Assembly: GCF_019195455.1 (NCBI RefSeq)
Contig: NZ_JAIMBW010000001.1
Span: forward strand, 992,001 to 1,056,000
Source of the DNA: Gymnodinialimonas phycosphaerae
GTDB lineage: Bacteria > Pseudomonadota > Alphaproteobacteria > Rhodobacterales > Rhodobacteraceae
Reading direction: 5' to 3'
DNA: 64,000 nt
Positions 1-7,881 of the stretch are shown here, one piece after another (within the stretch, counting starts at the first letter, position 1; every line of letters starts with the position of its first letter). Made by a program: the position numbers and the translations under genes. The notes under the pieces were generated by a model that saw only the letters and a program-made list of their open reading frames with translations, made no database searches and was not told the DNA's origin.

Positions 1-1
1 C

Positions 2-406
2 GCCTGCGGGTGGCTGGAGGGCGGCCTTGCGGCCTCACCCGAGAAGTTCGTGCTGGATGCCGACCAGTTGGGCATTCTGCACCGGATGGCCGAAGGCGTT
101 GCGGTGGACGAGGGGGCGCAGGCGATGGACGCCCTGCGCGAGGTTGGCCCCGGTGGGCACTTCCTTGGTTGCGCGCATACGCAGGACAACTATCAAACGG
201 CGTTCTGGCGCACGGGCGTGCTGGATTACAAACCGTATGAGACCTGGACCGACGAGGGCAGCCGATCCAGCTACGAGTTGGCGGCGGCAAAGGTGCAACG
301 GATGTTGGACGACTACCAGCAGCCCCATCTAGATCCGGCCACAGACGAGGCGCTGCGTGCGTATATGGCCGAAAAGAAGGCGTCCATGCCAGACGCATTC
401 ATCTAG
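2..406 (+). CDS. Trimethylamine methyltransferase (MttB) family protein, C-terminal part
   Basis: Only the last 134 codons are present; the gene runs in from the left edge and ends at the TAG at 404-406. The tail (visible motifs GPGGHFLGCAHTQ and WTDEGSRSSYELAA) resembles the C-terminus of the MttB/COG5598 family. These corrinoid-dependent enzymes demethylate methylamines or quaternary amines such as glycine betaine. The Pyl/non-Pyl status cannot be judged because the catalytic region lies outside the window. A rho-independent terminator follows immediately. Family assignment is fairly firm; the substrate is unknown. Confidence 0.8.
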   Translation, partial: ACGWLEGGLAASPEKFVLDADQLGILHRMAEGVAVDEGAQAMDALREVGPGGHFLGCAHTQDNYQTAFWRTGVLDYKPYETWTDEGSRSSYELAAAKVQRMLDDYQQPHLDPATDEALRAYMAEKKASMPDAFI

Positions 407-412
407 AAGAAC

Positions 413-438
413 GACCGCCCTTCGGGCGACGGTTTTTT
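413..438 (+). terminator. Rho-independent terminator after the MttB-family gene
   Basis: A 5-bp GC stem (416-420 with 424-428, loop TTC) with partly paired flanks is followed by T6 at 433-438, a few bases after the stop codon of the methyltransferase gene. Confidence 0.75.
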
Positions 439-477
439 GGGGTGAGTCGGCCCATTGGGAATTGCCAATGGGCTGGC

Positions 478-486
478 TTATCCACA
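478..486 (+). promoter_or_regulatory. Perfect DnaA-box sequence (copy 1)
   Basis: The sequence TTATCCACA matches the bacterial DnaA-box consensus exactly. It lies between the MttB-family terminator and the 3' end of the DUF6477 gene, directly after a 9-bp inverted repeat (450-458 with 465-473). A second identical copy in the same orientation is at 899-907. Function is not shown by sequence alone. Confidence 0.45.
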
Positions 487-529
487 ATTTCGCCACATTC
501 ATGAACGCCGCCAATTCTATTCGAATTGT

Positions 530-772
530 CTAGTTCACACCCCGGGCGGCTGCGATCAGCGCACTCATGACCTGGACGTGCCGGGTGGGGGAATATCCCA
601 TCCCACCGCCCATGCGCGCGGCGTTCAGCATTTCTTCTTCGGCCAGCAGTTTGCCGACGGGCCGACGCTTGGCTCGGCGGTGCGCATCCCCTGTAACACA
701 AGCCAAAGTGGCGGCTTTTACCAACAGGCCGGGGCGGTGCATTGCAGAGAGGTGGGTGGTCAGATCAGTCAT
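530..772 (-). CDS. DUF6477 family protein
   Basis: 80 residues. The pattern MTDLTTHLSAMHRPGLLVKA at the start and YSPTRHVQVMSALIAAAR near the end resembles the small DUF6477 family, which I associate with Rhodobacterales. It is a basic, probably helical, soluble protein with no signal peptide. It is read away from the DUF6456 gene, so the two share the 773-982 divergent region. A 6-bp inverted repeat (512-517 with 523-528) lies just past the stop. Function of the family is not known to me. An overlapping plus-strand frame exists here but carries no recognisable protein until position 983. Confidence 0.75.
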   Translation of the reverse strand: MTDLTTHLSAMHRPGLLVKAATLACVTGDAHRRAKRRPVGKLLAEEEMLNAARMGGGMGYSPTRHVQVMSALIAAARGVN

Positions 773-982
773 ATCGAACGCTCCTGTGGGATCAATTTCT
801 GTCCCGACAGTGACTCGATTCTTGCCCCTGTTGCGCGGTGCGACGCCTGTGCGCGCGCACCCTTCGGGATTGTTTACAGAAAAGAAACAATTTTCGACTT
901 ATCCACAGTTTTTAACGATTCAGTAATCAATACGGCGGAAATCTGCACGGGTTGTCACGCAAACTCAAAGGGCCCAAAGGCC
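773..982. promoter_or_regulatory. Divergent promoter region between DUF6477 and DUF6456 genes, with second DnaA box
   Basis: This 210-bp gap serves both divergent genes. It is AT-richer than its surroundings around 880-930. TTATCCACA, a perfect DnaA-box sequence, is at 899-907, about 75 bp before the DUF6456 start codon. No clear -35/-10 pair could be assigned on either strand. Confidence 0.4.
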
Positions 983-2113
983 ATGACCTACCAAGACCCA
1001 AACATCAGCCCAAGACTGCCGGGATGGGTGCCAGAGGCGGCACTTCAATACCTGGCGCATGTGGCTGAAGGTCAATCGCTGCGTGACATCGCAAAAGAGA
1101 CCGGGCAGGCGCCGTCGACTATTTCTCGACGGATTCGCCATATCGAATCCCGGCGCGACGATCCTTTGATCGATGAGGCACTCAGCTGCTTGGCCGAGGC
1201 AACCAGGCCAGCTCAAAACCGGACAATCAATAAGGAGATGAGGCGCATGACTGCCCCCATACGTACGCCACTTCACGACGAGGCAATGGTAACCCGTGAA
1301 GCCCGGCGCATTCTTCGCCGTCTATGTGAAACCGGCGCCGTTCTGGCCGTGGCCCAAGACATGGACAAAGCCGTGGTGTTGCGACAGGGCCTGGATGGTG
1401 ACCAGACCCGCACCGCTGTCGTTGATCGCCGCGTGGCGCAAGCCTTCGCGGTGAAGGACTGGATTTCCTGCGTGCAACAGGGCGGCAAGCTGGCCCGCTA
1501 CGCGATCACCACGGTCGGCAAGACCGCCCTGAAACGCCTGCTGGACGAAGACCGCAAGCGCCGGATGGGCACGGCGGGCTTTGCCGAAGGGCCCACCAGC
1601 TTTCAGGGCCAGCATGCAGACTGGGGCACGCGCTCGGTCGCTGGGGAAGGGGGCAAGCGTGAAAGATTGCGCGTGAACCTGTCCGAGTCGCCCCTGGCGG
1701 GCCTGGCGCGGCGGAAGGGCTCGGACGGGAAACCGTTTCTGGGGGCCGCCCTAGTGCAAGTTGGAGAGCGCCTGCGCGAGGACTTCGAGCGCGCCCAGAT
1801 GGGTCCGCGTGTCGGGCAGAACTGGGACCGGTTCCTCTCGGGCTCGGACCGGGGAGGCTTCATGGCAGACGGTGGCATCGGTGAGGGTCCCCGTGCGGCA
1901 CGCGCCCGCGTGTCCGAGGCGCTGGACGCGCTTGGGCCGGGGCTTGGCGATGTGGTGATGCGGGTGTGTTGCTTCCTCGAAGGGCTGGAGTCCGCTGAAA
2001 AACGGCTCGGCTGGTCGGCGCGGTCCGGCAAGGTAGTGCTCAAGATCGGTCTGCAACGCCTGTTGCAGCACTATGAAGAGCGGCACGGATTTGTCCCCGC
2101 CCAAAGGGACTGA
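983..2113 (+). CDS. DUF6456 domain protein with N-terminal helix-turn-helix
   Basis: 376 residues from the ATG at 983; the same frame is open further upstream but that part is antisense to DUF6477. Residues about 15-60 look like a helix-turn-helix (YLAHVAEGQSLRDIAKETG followed by TISRRIRHIE). The C-terminal part (about 200-370, with ESPLAGLARRK and GLGDVVMRVCCFLEGLE) matches the DUF6456 domain, which in alphaproteobacteria is often paired with a regulator-like N-terminus. It is likely a DNA-binding protein of unknown target. The middle segment (about 90-180) looks like a second winged-helix-like region. No operon partner downstream. Confidence 0.8.
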   Translation: MTYQDPNISPRLPGWVPEAALQYLAHVAEGQSLRDIAKETGQAPSTISRRIRHIESRRDDPLIDEALSCLAEATRPAQNRTINKEMRRMTAPIRTPLHDEAMVTREARRILRRLCETGAVLAVAQDMDKAVVLRQGLDGDQTRTAVVDRRVAQAFAVKDWISCVQQGGKLARYAITTVGKTALKRLLDEDRKRRMGTAGFAEGPTSFQGQHADWGTRSVAGEGGKRERLRVNLSESPLAGLARRKGSDGKPFLGAALVQVGERLREDFERAQMGPRVGQNWDRFLSGSDRGGFMADGGIGEGPRAARARVSEALDALGPGLGDVVMRVCCFLEGLESAEKRLGWSARSGKVVLKIGLQRLLQHYEERHGFVPAQRD

Positions 2114-2387
2114 CCGGCCCGCTCTGGATTGGCCCAATTGGGGGTGCCCCGATTGGGAGTGCCCGATTGTGGCAATATTATGAAAACGGACCGTTTTCTG
2201 CGCTGCGATCGGGCGGTAACGCCCCGTTAATTAAGAAAAAAGGCCAGTTGATACAGGGCATTGTCAACTTGGCATGAATGCAAGGGATTTGCTGCTTTAC
2301 GGATTGGGTCATCGGGTGCGCGACTGGCGCTGTCTTCAACCTCTCTGTCGCGGCCCATGGCCGTCGACCCAACCCAATGGATGCCCC
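2114..2387. other. Intergenic region with short tandem repeats and a dyad
   Basis: 274 bp ahead of the small exported protein gene. At about 2134-2172 a 15-16 bp unit around GATTGGGAGTGCCC is repeated two and a half times with small changes. A dyad with 8-bp arms and a 1-bp centre (GAAAACGGaCCGTTTTC) is at 2182-2198, followed by an AT-rich run at 2226-2240. It probably carries the promoter for the gene at 2388. Confidence 0.4.
2182..2198. promoter_or_regulatory. 17-bp near-perfect dyad, possible operator
   Basis: Two 8-bp arms (2182-2189 and 2191-2198) are exact inverse complements around a single central base. The 1-bp centre makes an RNA hairpin unlikely and a dimeric protein-binding site more plausible. 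It lies about 190 bp upstream of the ATG at 2388. Confidence 0.35.
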
Positions 2388-2660
2388 ATGACCCGTCTTA
2401 CTCGTAAGAGCTTTGCAACCCTCACCGCCCTTGGCCTTTCCAGCGCCGCGCTGCCCGCAGCCGCGCAATCCGCCATGACACCCGCCCAATGTGACGCGAT
2501 GATGATGGCGGGAACGCAGAATTACTCGGCCTCGGCTGTTGCGGGCTGCACTTCCTATTTCCAGACGCTGGCCCGGAATGCGACCGCTCCGGGTACGTTC
2601 TCGGCCTCCAGCACCGGGGGTGTGATTGTCAGCGTCTCGACGTCCGGTTCTGGCGGCTAG
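2388..2660 (+). CDS. Small exported protein of unknown function
   Basis: 90 residues. The N-terminus is a standard signal peptide: basic start (MTRLTRKS), hydrophobic core, and AAAQS cleavage site near residue 25. The mature part is about 65 residues with two cysteines (TPAQCDAMM and AVAGCTSYF) that could form one disulfide, and a Ser/Gly/Thr/Val-rich tail ([14 protein letters not shown]). The ATG at 2388 is preferred over the upstream in-frame start at 2274 because the signal peptide begins there. I do not recognise the family. Confidence 0.6.
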   Translation: MTRLTRKSFATLTALGLSSAALPAAAQSAMTPAQCDAMMMAGTQNYSASAVAGCTSYFQTLARNATAPGTFSASSTGGVIVSVSTSGSGG

Positions 2661-2766
2661 GGGCGTCGGGCCTTGCGCCAGTCGCATGACGGCTGTGTCG
2701 AAATGGGGCAATTACAATCCGGGCAGATCGCGCTATTTATCAATAACACGAGACCCGGAGGCCCCG

Positions 2767-3714
2767 ATGCGCGACTTGAAGATCCCCGAACAACGGCACC
2801 CTGAGAAGGCGCGCCGTCCGGATAATCCTCAGCCCAAGAAGCCGTCATGGATTCGCGTCAAAGCGCCCGTGGGCGAAGGCTACAAGGCCACCGCCAAGAT
2901 CATGCGCGACCACAAGTTGACCACCGTGTGTGAAGAGGCCGGTTGCCCCAACGTTGGTGAATGCTGGTCCCAGGGCCACGCAACGATGATGATCATGGGC
3001 GAAGTCTGCACGCGGGCCTGCACCTTCTGCAACATCGCAACGGGCAAGCCGCCCGAGGCGCTGGACGTCTTTGAGCCGGGCCGTGTGGCCGATGCCGTGC
3101 AGAAGCTGGCGCTCAAGCACGTTGTGATCACCTCGGTGGACCGCGATGACGTGGAGGATGGCGGGGCCGAGCATTTCGCCCAAACCATCCGCGCCATTCG
3201 CCAGCGGTCGCCCGAGACGACGATCGAGATCCTGACACCTGATTTCATCAAATCGACCCCGGACGCGTTGGACGTGGTCGTTGCCGCAAAGCCCGATGTC
3301 TTCAACCACAATCTCGAGACGGTGCCCGGCCTCTACCCCGAGGTGCGGCCGGGTGCGCGTTATTTCCATTCGTTGCGCCTGTTGCAGCGCGTGAAAGAGC
3401 TGGACCCGACGATTTTCACCAAATCCGGCATCATGGTGGGCCTGGGCGAAGATCGCCAAGGCGTGTTGCAGGTGATGGACGACATGCGGGCCGCCGACAT
3501 CGATTTCATGACGGTGGGGCAATACCTGCAACCGACGCCCAAGCACCATGCGGTGGATCGTTTCGTCACGCCCGAGGAATTCGCCAGCTATGAAAAGGCG
3601 GCTTGGGGCAAGGGGTTCCTGATGGTCTCGGCCACGCCGCTGACGCGGTCGTCTTACCATGCAGGCGATGATTTCGCGCGTCTGCGGGCGAATCGTTTGG
3701 CGAAGCTGGCTTGA
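2767..3714 (+). CDS. lipA: Lipoyl synthase
   Basis: 315 residues. Radical-SAM enzyme that inserts two sulfurs into the protein-bound octanoyl group on the E2 subunits of the 2-oxoacid dehydrogenases and on GcvH. Both cluster motifs are visible: the auxiliary [12 protein letters not shown] near residue 57 and the SAM motif CTRACTFC near residue 83; the C-terminal RSSYHAGD supplies the conserved serine ligand. Start at 2767 is chosen for the GGAG just upstream (2757-2760) and because the family begins here; an earlier in-frame start at 2626 is not supported. It appears to be transcribed alone. Confidence 0.97.
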   Translation: MRDLKIPEQRHPEKARRPDNPQPKKPSWIRVKAPVGEGYKATAKIMRDHKLTTVCEEAGCPNVGECWSQGHATMMIMGEVCTRACTFCNIATGKPPEALDVFEPGRVADAVQKLALKHVVITSVDRDDVEDGGAEHFAQTIRAIRQRSPETTIEILTPDFIKSTPDALDVVVAAKPDVFNHNLETVPGLYPEVRPGARYFHSLRLLQRVKELDPTIFTKSGIMVGLGEDRQGVLQVMDDMRAADIDFMTVGQYLQPTPKHHAVDRFVTPEEFASYEKAAWGKGFLMVSATPLTRSSYHAGDDFARLRANRLAKLA

Positions 3715-3720
3715 TCCATT

Positions 3721-3748
3721 GCCCCCTCGGCCCGCGGGCCATGGGGGC
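3721..3748. terminator. GC-rich hairpin between convergent lipA and chemoreceptor genes
   Basis: A 6-bp outer stem (3721-3726 with 3743-3748) encloses a perfect 12-bp GGCCCGCGGGCC palindrome. It is 7 nt past the lipA stop. There is no T-run on either strand, so it may be a processing or pause hairpin rather than a classical terminator. Confidence 0.4.
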
Positions 3749-3808
3749 GGAGGGCCCGCGCGGTCACAACTCTGGCCCGAAATTCGCGCGGGGCAGGGCT
3801 AGACGCCT

Positions 3809-5248
3809 CTAGGACCGGGGCTTTAACCCCATCCGCAGGCCGCCCCAATGTCTGCCTCGAACCATGATCGGGGCAGAGACGTCCTTCATCAGGACATGCT
3901 GCCCGCCGCCCATGTCCCTCAGGTAGGTTTGCATCAGGAACGGTGCAGTATTCTTTCCGGATTTTAGCCCGACGCGATCGTCGAAAATGCGCCGGTTTCG
4001 GCAATGGGCTGCGTTCCACACCTCATCTTCGCCCTGGGGCGCAGAGAAGGCCTTGTTGTGGGTTGGCAGGTAGCCGTTCACATCAACGGCGGCGCAAAAG
4101 ATGATGCGGTCGCTCATGTCGAGAATCGGGTCTTGCACGGCGGGCAGGACGTTGTCCGTGTAACGGGTGAACGGGGCCAGCACCTGCGGCGGGCGCGTGC
4201 CCGCGATGGGCGTATAGGTACGGTCGAACAGGTCCCGCTCCGAGATTTGGCTGTTGTCGAGCCCCGCCTCGAACAGGGCGGCGATCTGGGCGGCGCCATC
4301 CTGGATAATTTCGATGAAGGCGGCGTCCGCAAGGTCGCCGCCCAATTCCACTGAAAGCTGCATCGCGTTTTCCGAGATGTCGACAATCTCTTCGGCCCTG
4401 TGGTTGGCGTTATGCACCCCTTGAGCGGTGGCGGTCAGTGCCTGTTTGAGGCCGGCGCAAGCCGGGGCGAAATGACCAGCAGCCGTTGCGACGCCAACGA
4501 CTGTTTCGGTCAATTGTTCGGTCCCCGTGACGGCCGCGCGGACGTCTTGATTGATGTGCGTCAGGGCGTCGTCCACATCGGCGGCATCGTTCAACACCTG
4601 TTGCGCGCTGCCGCTTATGTCGTGGGCATCGGTGCGCAGATCGCTGATGGCGCCTTTCAGGGTCAGGGTCGAATCGCGCACATCATTTGCGGCGAGTGTC
4701 GTTTGTTTGGACAACGCGTTGATCGCCTCGGCCACGACGGCGAAACCTCGGCCTGCGTTCCCGGCGCGCGCCGCCTCGATCCTGGCGTTGACGGCAAGGA
4801 TGTTAACTTGTTTTGCGATTCCTGCGATCTTCAGGTTGGCGTTGTTGACCTGTGTCAGCGTGCATTCCACCGACGTCAGCACCTCTTCCAGATTGCCGAC
4901 CCATTTGGCCACGTCCTTGCTGCGCTTGGCTGTCTGTTTCAGTGTATCGATCGAGCTTTCAACAGTTGTCAGGGCGTGGGTTGTCGCATGTGTGACGGTG
5001 TGCAAGCCATCGGTCATGACCTGGGTGGCCTCGGTAAGCGCGTAGGCCTCTCCTGCGATCTGGTCCACGATCTGAAGCTGCGCGCCCGCATCCAGATCAA
5101 TCTGATGCAGATTAGCGGAGAGTTTGACGATGCATTGCCCGGTCGTTTCCGCCAAGGAACCCAGGCGTTGCAGGCCTGCCCTGGTGGTGCGATGCCGTTC
5201 AACGAAGGGCACTTCAGCGTCGCTGGGTATTGGAACGGGAATGGACAT
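3809..5248 (-). CDS. Soluble methyl-accepting chemotaxis protein with C-terminal sensor region
   Basis: 479 residues, no membrane segment. Residues about 60-330 are a long Ala/Thr/Gln-rich coiled coil with the receptor signalling tip, seen as NARIEAARAGNAGRGFAVVAEAINALS near residue 155-180. The order is reversed from a classic receptor: signalling coil first, then a globular C-terminal domain (about 360-479) with IIFCAAVDVNGYLPTHNKAFS, HCRNRRIFDDRVGL and VRGRHWGGLRMG, a conserved tail seen in many alphaproteobacterial receptors and resembling a redox or Cache-like sensor. It probably relays an internal signal to CheA. No che genes lie nearby; its closest neighbour is a c-type cytochrome pair. 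Confidence 0.9.
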   Translation of the reverse strand: MSIPVPIPSDAEVPFVERHRTTRAGLQRLGSLAETTGQCIVKLSANLHQIDLDAGAQLQIVDQIAGEAYALTEATQVMTDGLHTVTHATTHALTTVESSIDTLKQTAKRSKDVAKWVGNLEEVLTSVECTLTQVNNANLKIAGIAKQVNILAVNARIEAARAGNAGRGFAVVAEAINALSKQTTLAANDVRDSTLTLKGAISDLRTDAHDISGSAQQVLNDAADVDDALTHINQDVRAAVTGTEQLTETVVGVATAAGHFAPACAGLKQALTATAQGVHNANHRAEEIVDISENAMQLSVELGGDLADAAFIEIIQDGAAQIAALFEAGLDNSQISERDLFDRTYTPIAGTRPPQVLAPFTRYTDNVLPAVQDPILDMSDRIIFCAAVDVNGYLPTHNKAFSAPQGEDEVWNAAHCRNRRIFDDRVGLKSGKNTAPFLMQTYLRDMGGGQHVLMKDVSAPIMVRGRHWGGLRMGLKPRS

Positions 5249-5306
5249 GTCTGTGCCTTTTCATGGTGAAGCACAGCCATCTAACATCTGGAGCGTTACG
5301 GTGTCG

Positions 5307-6206
5307 TTAAGGCACACCAGAGCCTTGCGGCACCGCTTGCAGGTAGGCGGCAATGGCCTCGCGATCCTCGGCGGGCAGGTTTGCGAGGTTCTGAATGACC
5401 GAGCGCATGTGCCCTCCGGCGTTGTCGAATTCCGGTGTGAATCCATCGTTGAGATAGGCGGCGATCTCATCTTGTGACCAAGTCAGGGCGTCCGGTGTCA
5501 GCGCCGGGATCGTCCCGCGTCCCGAGGGGTTGGGCGCGCCTTGCAACCAGCGGCTGCGGTCCAGCGCGCCGATGACATTTCGCGGCGTATGGCACTCGCC
5601 GCAATGGGACAGCGCCTCGGCCAGATAGCGCCCGCGCTCTGCCTCGTCGGACAGGTCAACGGAGATCGCGTAATCATCCCGCAGGTTCAGCACGTTCCAC
5701 AGGCCCACGGCGCGGCGGATGCTGAACGGAAAGCCCACGTCATGGGGCTGCGACGGCGTGTCCGAGGCGGGCAGGGTCTGCATGAAGGCAAACAGATCGG
5801 CCAGGTCCTGGCGGTCGGCAAGGCGGTAAGCGGTGTAGGGGAAGGCCGGGTAGTAATGCTGGCCTTCGGGACTGATGCCGTTCTGAAGCGCGGTCAGGAA
5901 CTGCGGAAGTGTCCAATCGCCGATGCCGTGGGTCGGATCGGACGAGATGTTGGGCGCGCGAAAGGTGCCGAAATCGCTGGGGAACGCCTGGCCTCCGGCC
6001 AAAACCAGCCGCTCCTCTGCCTCGGCGTCCTCGCGGCTGTGACATGACGCGCAGCCCGCCGCCCAGAACACTGCTTCGCCGGCCTCTGCGTCGCCCACAA
6101 GGCCCGCCACTTCTGTGTCGGTGATGTGTTGGGGCCGCGTCAGCGCCCATGCAGCGCCAAGGCCAATGATGGCCAAGGCGATGGCAATGCGGATGACGCG
6201 GCCCAC
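5307..6206 (-). CDS. Diheme c-type cytochrome
   Basis: 299 residues with an N-terminal membrane anchor or signal (IAIALAIIGLGAAWAL, residues 7-22). Two heme-c motifs are present: CASCH at 52-56 and CGECH at 202-206. The layout resembles the small electron-transfer cytochromes of alcohol/aldehyde dehydrogenase or gluconate dehydrogenase type complexes (for example DYRQPQ-like partners). It is periplasmic. It starts 7 nt after the stop of the cytochrome c' gene, so the two are co-transcribed and may exchange electrons. The dehydrogenase partner is not in this window. Confidence 0.9.
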   Translation of the reverse strand: MGRVIRIAIALAIIGLGAAWALTRPQHITDTEVAGLVGDAEAGEAVFWAAGCASCHSREDAEAEERLVLAGGQAFPSDFGTFRAPNISSDPTHGIGDWTLPQFLTALQNGISPEGQHYYPAFPYTAYRLADRQDLADLFAFMQTLPASDTPSQPHDVGFPFSIRRAVGLWNVLNLRDDYAISVDLSDEAERGRYLAEALSHCGECHTPRNVIGALDRSRWLQGAPNPSGRGTIPALTPDALTWSQDEIAAYLNDGFTPEFDNAGGHMRSVIQNLANLPAEDREAIAAYLQAVPQGSGVP

Positions 6207-6212
6207 GGGTAC

Positions 6213-6674
6213 TTATTGCGGCTGGCGATAATCATCGTGGCAGGCGCCACAGGCCGCACCCACCGGACCCAATGCCGCTTGCATGGCTTCCAGACCGTCG
6301 CCTGCTACCGCGGCCAAGCCACCTGCGGCGTCACCGAACTGGCCCCAGATCTCGATCACCTGGCTGCCCTCTGCCCAGATCGCGGGCAGGGCGCGGGTGC
6401 CTTCGATGTTGTCGGTGTCGGTGCCGGGCACCCAGTGGAACCGCTGGTCGATCTGGCTCATGGTGAGCAGGTTGTTGGCGGCCGCCTGGGCAGCCTCGGC
6501 ATCGTACTCGGTGTTGCCGCGCGCCATCTGTCCCAGCACCCCGATGTTGAGCGCCATGATCTGGAACTGCCCTTGGCGGGCGTTCACGGCCGGGTTGCTG
6601 TCTTGCGCCTGGGCCGCTACAGCAAGCGTGCTGACGGCGAGGGTGGCTGCGAGGAATGTCTTGAGGGTGGTCAT
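6213..6674 (-). CDS. Cytochrome c' family protein
   Basis: 153 residues. Signal peptide with AQA cleavage near residue 23, then a four-helix cytochrome c' fold with the single heme motif CGACH at 142-146 near the C-terminus, as the family requires. Cytochromes c' bind NO and CO in the periplasm and are linked to protection against nitric oxide. First gene of a two-gene unit with the diheme cytochrome. Its upstream region contains a 6-bp inverted repeat (6708-6723) suitable as an operator. Confidence 0.9.
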   Translation of the reverse strand: MTTLKTFLAATLAVSTLAVAAQAQDSNPAVNARQGQFQIMALNIGVLGQMARGNTEYDAEAAQAAANNLLTMSQIDQRFHWVPGTDTDNIEGTRALPAIWAEGSQVIEIWGQFGDAAGGLAAVAGDGLEAMQAALGPVGAACGACHDDYRQPQ

Positions 6675-6707
6675 GCTGGCGTCTCCGAGTTGGGATAAAA
6701 CTTGGCC

Positions 6708-6723
6708 TTACGCGTTAGCGTAA
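6708..6723. promoter_or_regulatory. Inverted repeat upstream of cytochrome c' gene
   Basis: TTACGC-GTTA-GCGTAA: two 6-bp arms around a 4-bp centre, 34 bp before the start codon on the minus strand. The size and place suit a dimeric repressor or activator site. It does not match the FNR/NnrR half-site TTGAT. Confidence 0.4.
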
Positions 6724-6808
6724 CTACCTGCGACATTGTGTCAATTCAAACGTCTGTGCATCAGCGCGTGTCCGCTGTGCGGAAAACGCGCGACGGCAAC
6801 ATGCGGCG

Positions 6809-7750
6809 TCAGAAGTTGTAGCTGCCCTCGACCCGGAAGTCGGTGATGTCACCATCCAGGCCACTTGCGCTGGCACCGATCCCAAGGCCGTTGTCGGCCA
6901 CATATTCTGCGCCAAACGCATAGCGATCCGCGTCGCCGCCAAACCCGCGGTTGGAAAACAGCGAGGCGCCAAGGGTCAGGTTCTGGAGGGTCGGGATCTC
7001 GTAGCGCAGGTTGACCTCGAAGGTGTCCTGGCCAGAGATGAAGTTGACGCCGGTGGAATAGATGCCCTCCACGAATACACCATTGGCCTCATATCGGCCC
7101 CCCAGCCAGAAACGTGGATCGGGGTTGGTGCTGGTGCTTTCAACAAACTCGGTGCCGCCGAACAACTCGACGCTTGCGCTGACGTTGTAAAGCCCGGCAA
7201 ACGCATATGCCGTACCATCGCCTTCCTGATTGAAATGCACGCTCGCGGCGGCTTCAAACATACCGTAGTCGCCGAAATAGGACAGGCCCAGGGCGGGCTC
7301 TTCCCCATAGCTCAACCGACGCACGAAGGTGTTGTGCTGGAAAACTTCAAGCAAGAGGGAAATCTCGCTGCGCCCGCCAAAGGTCAGCGGATGATTGGGG
7401 AGGAACAAGTCAATGGCGCTTTGCGCGTGACCCACCTGAACCTGACCCGGCCCTAAATTGTAGTACAGGTAAAGGTCCACGTACTCGGTCGGTTCATCTT
7501 CCAGGTTCGACAGCACAAATGCATCGAAGCCCAAGCCGAACGCGGCGTTCTGGCCGAAAGGTATCTGTCCCTCCAGATCGATGGTCGCATAATTGAAGGT
7601 GTCAAACGCGGGATCATCGGGGATGGAGACACCCAGCGCGATGCGGCCCTCCAGATCAAACGGCAAACTGTCCTGCGCCAGAACAGGCGTGGCACCGTGA
7701 CCGGCCGCCAGGCAAAGGCAGAACATCGTGCGTGTCGTGAAAAAGCCCAA
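6809..7750 (-). CDS. Putative outer-membrane beta-barrel protein
   Basis: About 313 residues. Alternating Gly/aromatic strands (for example LYLYYNLGPGQVQVGHA, RFWLGGRYEANGVFVEGIY) and the terminal phenylalanine (FRVEGSYNF) are typical of an outer-membrane barrel or porin. I place the start at a TTG at 7750 because GGAGGG lies 5 nt upstream (7755-7760) and the resulting N-terminus (MGFFTTRTMFCLCLAAG to VLAQ) is a proper signal peptide. An upstream in-frame start at 7804 would put 18 polar residues in front. Not a recognised named porin; substrate unknown. Confidence 0.7.
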   Translation of the reverse strand: MGFFTTRTMFCLCLAAGHGATPVLAQDSLPFDLEGRIALGVSIPDDPAFDTFNYATIDLEGQIPFGQNAAFGLGFDAFVLSNLEDEPTEYVDLYLYYNLGPGQVQVGHAQSAIDLFLPNHPLTFGGRSEISLLLEVFQHNTFVRRLSYGEEPALGLSYFGDYGMFEAAASVHFNQEGDGTAYAFAGLYNVSASVELFGGTEFVESTSTNPDPRFWLGGRYEANGVFVEGIYSTGVNFISGQDTFEVNLRYEIPTLQNLTLGASLFSNRGFGGDADRYAFGAEYVADNGLGIGASASGLDGDITDFRVEGSYNF

Positions 7751-7881
7751 GGAACCCTCCAATGTATCATCGGCCAAGCTATGAGGTTCAAGTTTGATCG
7801 GCACGCTACCATGGATCTGCGCAACGCCAATAAGCGGGTTTCCGCTACGTCACTTACTGTGGGGAAGGGGCCACGTCGCCT

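Noticed and set aside
455..982. Upstream extension of the DUF6456 frame
   Set aside because: The 176 extra codons are antisense to DUF6477 and carry no domain; the ATG at 983 fits the helix-turn-helix start.
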